Shown: one piece after another, positions 30,672 through 33,948 of the stretch | Layout of the letters: every line of letters starts with the position of its first letter | Position numbering within the stretch: position 1 is the first letter of the stretch | Source of the DNA: Deltaproteobacteria bacterium | GTDB lineage: Bacteria; Desulfobacterota; Syntrophia; Syntrophales; Smithellaceae | Reading direction: 5' to 3' | DNA length: 33,948 bases | Assembly (NCBI GenBank): GCA_025361065.1 | Contig: JANYAY010000185.1 | Location: 1-33,948, forward strand | Program-made: the position numbers and the translations under genes | Notes under the pieces: model-generated | Told to the model about the DNA's origin: nothing | What the model saw: only the letters and a program-made list of their open reading frames with translations | Database searches by the model: none

Positions 30672-31301
30672 TTATTCCTTTGTTAATGATTCATCTATTA
30701 CTTGGCAGATCACTTCATCCGGCCAATTTTTCTTAAACATCTTTTCCGGCAATCTTTCTAATATGGACGAAATACGTTTCCCATTAGAAATTGCTTTTTT
30801 CAAATCGCTCGGTGGAGATACTAAATCAGTTTTCCGAGATATCACATCCATGAGAGCAAAAGGTAAATCCTTCAATTTACCAACAATTCTTCCACGCACC
30901 AGACTCGTCAGCATTGAATTATCATAGCCGCCAAAAGGCGCCCTGATATCATCTTTGTAAAGCACCAGAGGCTTACCGGTTGCATATGCCAGAGCTGCTT
31001 CCACTATCATTCCTTCGTCGGGAACGCGTCCATTCAGATTGCATACTACAGCACTGCATCTTTCAATCAGCTCGTATACATCTAAAGAAAATATGGCATA
31101 ATCAATCCGTGTACGTATCCCAGAAATGATTGATGGAAAAGATGAGTTGGAGAAACGCAAGACGTAACCTTCAATTCCGTCACGATGGGGCAAGAATGTT
31201 TGAAAACCTGCGTCTTCCAGTACTTTTGCAATTGCACTCATACCACCAATTTCTTCCGCGCAAAACAATGGACCTGAACAATAAATTCGGTATTTTACCA
31301 T
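30672..31301 (-). CDS. nucleoside 2-deoxyribosyltransferase-like protein, cassette-borne
   Basis: 209 residues from ATG 31301, which has GGAA 7 nt upstream; the in-frame TTG at 31328 is rejected. Recognisable parts are IYCSGPLF at the N-terminus (the ribose-phosphate loop), FLPHRDG, and DVYELIERCSAVVCNLNGRVPDEGMIVEAALAYATGKP, cited here in parts: CSAVVCNLNGRVPDEG and IVEAALAYATGKP. Glu101 is the expected nucleophilic glutamate. Such enzymes exchange bases on deoxynucleosides or hydrolyse nucleotides. The C-terminal 70 residues are not recognised. Lying between two attC-like sites, it is a typical cassette gene of uncertain role; nucleotide-modifying enzymes also occur in phage defence, so that is a possibility. 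Confidence 0.75.
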   Translation of the reverse strand: MVKYRIYCSGPLFCAEEIGGMSAIAKVLEDAGFQTFLPHRDGIEGYVLRFSNSSFPSIISGIRTRIDYAIFSLDVYELIERCSAVVCNLNGRVPDEGMIVEAALAYATGKPLVLYKDDIRAPFGGYDNSMLTSLVRGRIVGKLKDLPFALMDVISRKTDLVSPPSDLKKAISNGKRISSILERLPEKMFKKNWPDEVICQVIDESLTKE

Positions 31302-31316
31302 TTTATATTTCCAATA

Positions 31317-31383
31317 AGTTAACGCCAAGTCTCACGATGGATGATTATTTACTCGAAAGATATATGCCATTCGTTTTTTAACC
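31317..31383 (-). other. weak attC-like site E
   Basis: On the minus strand this 67-bp segment begins GGTTAAA and ends GTTAACT. CGAATGG and CCATCG pair with one extra A, in the orientation expected for L boxes. Spacers are unequal (3 and 11 nt) and the core does not fit GTTRRRY, so this is the least certain site. Confidence 0.3.
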
Positions 31384-31385
31384 AT

Positions 31386-31652
31386 TCATTTTTTGTTGGA
31401 TTCCACTCTTATTTCATTTTTAAATTGTACATCATTTGTATTTGATGACGAGCTTTGAATCACGAATACCTTTCTAAAGTCAGGCTTCCCGGCAACTGCA
31501 AGCGCTCCAAATGGAGCTAACAGCCCCGCTTGGATTATTGCTTCAATAGCCTCTTTTCTTGGCGGTACAGGGCTAAATGCTCTTACTGAGTGCCGTGCTC
31601 TTACAATGAAATCGAGGGCCGCACTATGTTCGGGTGTGATGTTTTCAAACAT
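31386..31652 (-). pseudogene. truncated nitroreductase-family protein
   Basis: 88 residues. The first ~70 match the start of nitroreductases: FIVRARHSVRAFSPVPPRKE, then AIIQAGLLAPFGALA and FRKVFVI. After that the sequence becomes low-complexity polar (SSSSNTNDVQ) and stops, so about 100-130 residues, including most of the flavin site, are missing. GGGAG lies before the ATG. It sits between attC-like sites D and E, so the loss may have happened at cassette recombination. It is not closely alike to the Acg-type protein at 31839. Confidence 0.6.
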
Positions 31653-31686
31653 GCTGTTCTCCCATCATTTGTCATCCTTTCGCTAC

Positions 31687-31743
31687 GCCCGAAAACGAGT
31701 TGAGCCGCCGAGATACGAGGTCGGCTGCAACGCATAGCTGGGC
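31687..31743 (-). other. attC-like recombination site D
   Basis: On the minus strand this begins GCCCAGC (one change from RYYYAAC), then TATGC, GTTGCAGCCGACC, a short loop, GGCGGCTCAACTC and an ending GTTTTCGGGC. The two inner boxes pair as AGCCG-A-CC with GGCGGCT, leaving one extra A, as in textbook attC L boxes. The right-hand core is degraded. All sites point the same way. Confidence 0.6.
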
Positions 31744-31838
31744 GCTGCTTTTTTGTATGCTATGACAGCCAACCTACGTCCGCTCAGGTCCGTTCGAAAC
31801 CACAATGAAAGCGCCTCGGCCATTTGTGCCATGAGTCC

Positions 31839-32990
31839 TCAAGTTATGACGAGCCTGGATAACGGCATGCGGAGACTCACGGGGTCCGGGTAGGAGTTCA
31901 GGTAGCCTATCCTCAGTATCCATTGGACCTCTCCGCTCAAGCCCAGTTCCTTTGCTATGGCATCTCTTCCCGGGGTTTCTTCGAGCATCTGGGTCATGGG
32001 GTGAATGGCAACCTTCCTTTCCCTGATCCTGAGGAGCATCCCCTCAAAAACCATTCCGTACTCGATCAACGTTTCAATCCGTGAATCTCGACTGGTGACG
32101 ACCAGCCATCCGCCGCACGTCCTCACTTGCTTTATCACCTTATCCACGGTGGTTTCCCGAAAACTCTTGGAAAGAACGGACTTGCGGTCATAGAAGTTGC
32201 GTACGAACAACCCTGCAATACCGGTTATCTCCATGCTGTCGGGCGTCAGTCCATTTCGCTGCTCCTCGGCATCCTTGTTTGACCATCTTATCCAATTGGC
32301 AAGCTCCTGCTGCGCGGGATCTCGAAGTGCCTGTTTTTTGTTAGCTTCGATAGTTCCTTCCTGAAGATACTTACCTTGGGGAGAACGGTTCGGAAAGTAG
32401 AAGCCGTGGGGCCTCATCACCTCGACAAGGTGCCGTCGCTTATCATGAAGGGTTATATATCTCAAATCGTCGGCACCGATCTCTCGATCGGAGAAGTTAT
32501 TCCTGATGGTCCGCCTCGTCTTGATCTTTTCAAGAGGAAAATCGCGCACAGATCCCTTTCTCAGCCGAATGTCAACAATCTCTTTATCTGACGTACTCTT
32601 TGCAACGACGCTCAGATCTACCGCGTAGCCATGGACTTCGGCTGCAATTACGAGGTTCTCCAGAAAGGCGCCTATGGAAAGCAGCACTTCACGGTTTTGC
32701 GGGTCTACGGCCGGCAGCCAGCGTTCTCTGGCTGATCCGACGATCCAATGCTGCGGTTCGACGATCCTCACTGTCCAGGGCTGGGTATTATGACTACTCG
32801 GTGCAAGGGACGCTAAATAGAGGATATCCATTTCTTCCCCCGTAAGACCTGCTATTTGTCGTTGCTTCTGATCCCGAGCAGACAAGCGATCCCGGTCCAC
32901 CCCGCCACAAGAGTTCATCACGCCAAGACTCCCCAGCAGGAAGACTCCCTGGCCCACATACCTTAGAAAACATCTTCGATCTACTATCAT
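31839..32990 (-). CDS. Acg-family nitroreductase-like protein with Tat/lipoprotein-type signal
   Basis: 383 residues. DRRCFLR at positions 4-10 is a twin-arginine motif, followed by a hydrophobic stretch and MNSCGG with Cys28, a weak lipobox, so export as a folded, possibly lipid-anchored, flavoprotein is likely. The motif LASLAPSSHNTQPW (about 59-72) is the hallmark of the Acg branch of the nitroreductase superfamily, and a second TRRTIRNNFSD block starts the next half-domain. Known Acg proteins bind FMN and may sequester it; no catalytic role is shown. The start is supported by GGAGGATAT just upstream. Codon use is more GC-rich than in the cassettes to its left. Confidence 0.75.
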   Translation of the reverse strand: MIVDRRCFLRYVGQGVFLLGSLGVMNSCGGVDRDRLSARDQKQRQIAGLTGEEMDILYLASLAPSSHNTQPWTVRIVEPQHWIVGSARERWLPAVDPQNREVLLSIGAFLENLVIAAEVHGYAVDLSVVAKSTSDKEIVDIRLRKGSVRDFPLEKIKTRRTIRNNFSDREIGADDLRYITLHDKRRHLVEVMRPHGFYFPNRSPQGKYLQEGTIEANKKQALRDPAQQELANWIRWSNKDAEEQRNGLTPDSMEITGIAGLFVRNFYDRKSVLSKSFRETTVDKVIKQVRTCGGWLVVTSRDSRIETLIEYGMVFEGMLLRIRERKVAIHPMTQMLEETPGRDAIAKELGLSGEVQWILRIGYLNSYPDPVSLRMPLSRLVIT

Positions 32991-33113
32991 TTTATATATC
33001 CTCCTTCAACGAGTTGATCCAGCCTCGACTCGGCGAGCCTGGTGCCACAATGCTGGCGACTCCCCTTTGTTTGGTTGCTCGCAAGGTGTCAGGGGAAGCA
33101 ACATCTCGCGTTT

Positions 33114-33948
33114 CTAACACTTTCGCACTCGCAACAAACTGGTTGCCAGGATAACAATTGCTCCAATGGCTGAAGCATACCATCCCCAGCCCAGTGAGCC
33201 AACCAGATTGAGAAGGCTCTCGGAAGCATAGGCATGTTGTACCTGCGTCAAGACACGGGGCAGCCAGATGAGAAAGAGAACCAAGCCTGCGGACGCAATG
33301 CCTCCGCCGATTCCAAGAAAGAGGCGGGAGGCGGTCAGGCTCGCTATGAGAGCAAGCGCCGCCCCCAATAGCAACAGAATATAGACAATCATCACCCGGC
33401 CGACTTCGACGGCCTCGACGGTCGTCGCGCTGTCGGAGAAATGAGTATAGAGCACAAGGTCCATCGGCACGACCTCGAAGCAGAATCGTTCCGCCCCGAG
33501 AAGGGTGTCAAATTGGAATAAGCCAAACGGGCTTTTCCAGAAACCCAACCCCACAGACGCAAGAATGAACACGCTGCCAATCCCTCCGATGATTCGACTC
33601 GTCCATTGTGTACTCGAAGATATTCCGGCCAGGTCTGCCGGCGGGGAGCAAAACCAATATTCCAAGGCGAGCAGCAGGGCTGCGACTGTTAGAAGTGGTC
33701 CGGGAAGATACCAAAGCCGCCCAACCGTGGTAAAGCAGATCATCGCGGGCAGGAAGACACCGAGGAAAACCGCCAGCTTGCTATCATTGCTCGGCAATTC
33801 CAGACTGCGGGCTGAGACAATTGCTCCTAAAGCCATACCACTCAAAAGAAATGTAACGACTCCCAATATGGCCGGATTTTCCTTGTTTCCAATCCAGGGT
33901 GGGATTTGTGCTCCGATGGTTAGCTCAATCAGACCTGCCAGAAGTCCC
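33114..33948 (-). CDS. hypothetical multi-pass membrane protein, 5' end outside window
   Basis: At least 278 residues; the frame stays open to the window edge, so the TTG at 33866 is not the start. About seven or eight hydrophobic segments are seen, with short loops and a basic C-terminus (SLLRVRKC). One larger outside loop (about SFGLFQFDTLLGAERFCFE to TVEAVEVGR) lies between the middle helices. No family is recognised. It is followed 122 bp later by the Acg-type gene on the same strand, so both could be one operon. Confidence 0.6.
   Translation of the reverse strand, partial: GLLAGLIELTIGAQIPPWIGNKENPAILGVVTFLLSGMALGAIVSARSLELPSNDSKLAVFLGVFLPAMICFTTVGRLWYLPGPLLTVAALLLALEYWFCSPPADLAGISSSTQWTSRIIGGIGSVFILASVGLGFWKSPFGLFQFDTLLGAERFCFEVVPMDLVLYTHFSDSATTVEAVEVGRVMIVYILLLLGAALALIASLTASRLFLGIGGGIASAGLVLFLIWLPRVLTQVQHAYASESLLNLVGSLGWGWYASAIGAIVILATSLLRVRKC

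Noticed and set aside
31395-31401. GTTGGAT on the plus strand (ATCCAAC on the minus) as an alternative attC core for site E
   Set aside because: It fits the core consensus but has no pairing partner arm at a reasonable distance.
1-33948. CRISPR arrays, rRNA genes, transposase genes, phage genes
   Set aside because: None seen: the repeats present are dispersed palindromes or MITE-like, not regularly spaced, and no transposase, integrase or phage structural protein is recognisable.

Overview
The window looks like bacterial chromosome from an anaerobic, Gram-negative, deltaproteobacterium-like organism (Desulfobacterota, perhaps near Syntrophales). This placement is inferred from gene content: a MinD-like ATPase followed by a J-domain/RodZ-type HTH protein, a PurL with an N-terminal PurS-like duplication beside a separate PurQ, a TRAP transporter, and a liv ABC transporter followed by a PaaK-type CoA ligase. 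No rRNA, tRNA or other phylogenetic marker is present, so the assignment is soft.

Layout. 1-2153 (+): end of a MinD/FlhG-like ATPase, a J-domain/HTH protein and a lysophospholipase-like hydrolase. 2449-4543 (+): a membrane metallophosphoesterase and a second alpha/beta hydrolase. 4550-5461 (-): a class II aldolase preceded by the 51-codon remnant of an FGGY sugar kinase, both behind a good promoter. 5805-7837 (+): a PAS/histidine kinase/receiver protein split by an 11-bp tandem duplication. 7981-11803 (-): purL-purQ. 12310-15323 (+): a DctP-DctQ-DctM TRAP transporter, convergent with pxpABC (5-oxoprolinase, 15372-17778, -). 18185-20771 (+): a YeaO-like protein, a lipoprotein and RmuC. 20960-25913 (+): a possible leader peptide and terminator, then livK-H-M-G-F, followed by a phenylacetate-CoA ligase (26159-27460). 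27647-28831 (-): a thiolase.

From about 29270 to 31743 the character changes. Small, unrelated minus-strand genes (a four-helix membrane protein, a VapBC toxin-antitoxin pair, a nucleoside deoxyribosyltransferase-like protein, a truncated nitroreductase) are separated by imperfect palindromes with the layout of integron attC sites, all in one orientation. I read this as an integron gene-cassette array; no integrase lies in the window. To its right are an Acg-type nitroreductase-family lipoprotein and a partial membrane protein.

Three kinds of small repeat are scattered through the non-coding DNA. One palindromic element occurs four times, each time starting at the first base after a stop codon, in a long (98-99 bp) and a short (57-58 bp) form. 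Two unrelated MITE-like elements with terminal inverted repeats sit between livG and livF and between livF and the CoA ligase.
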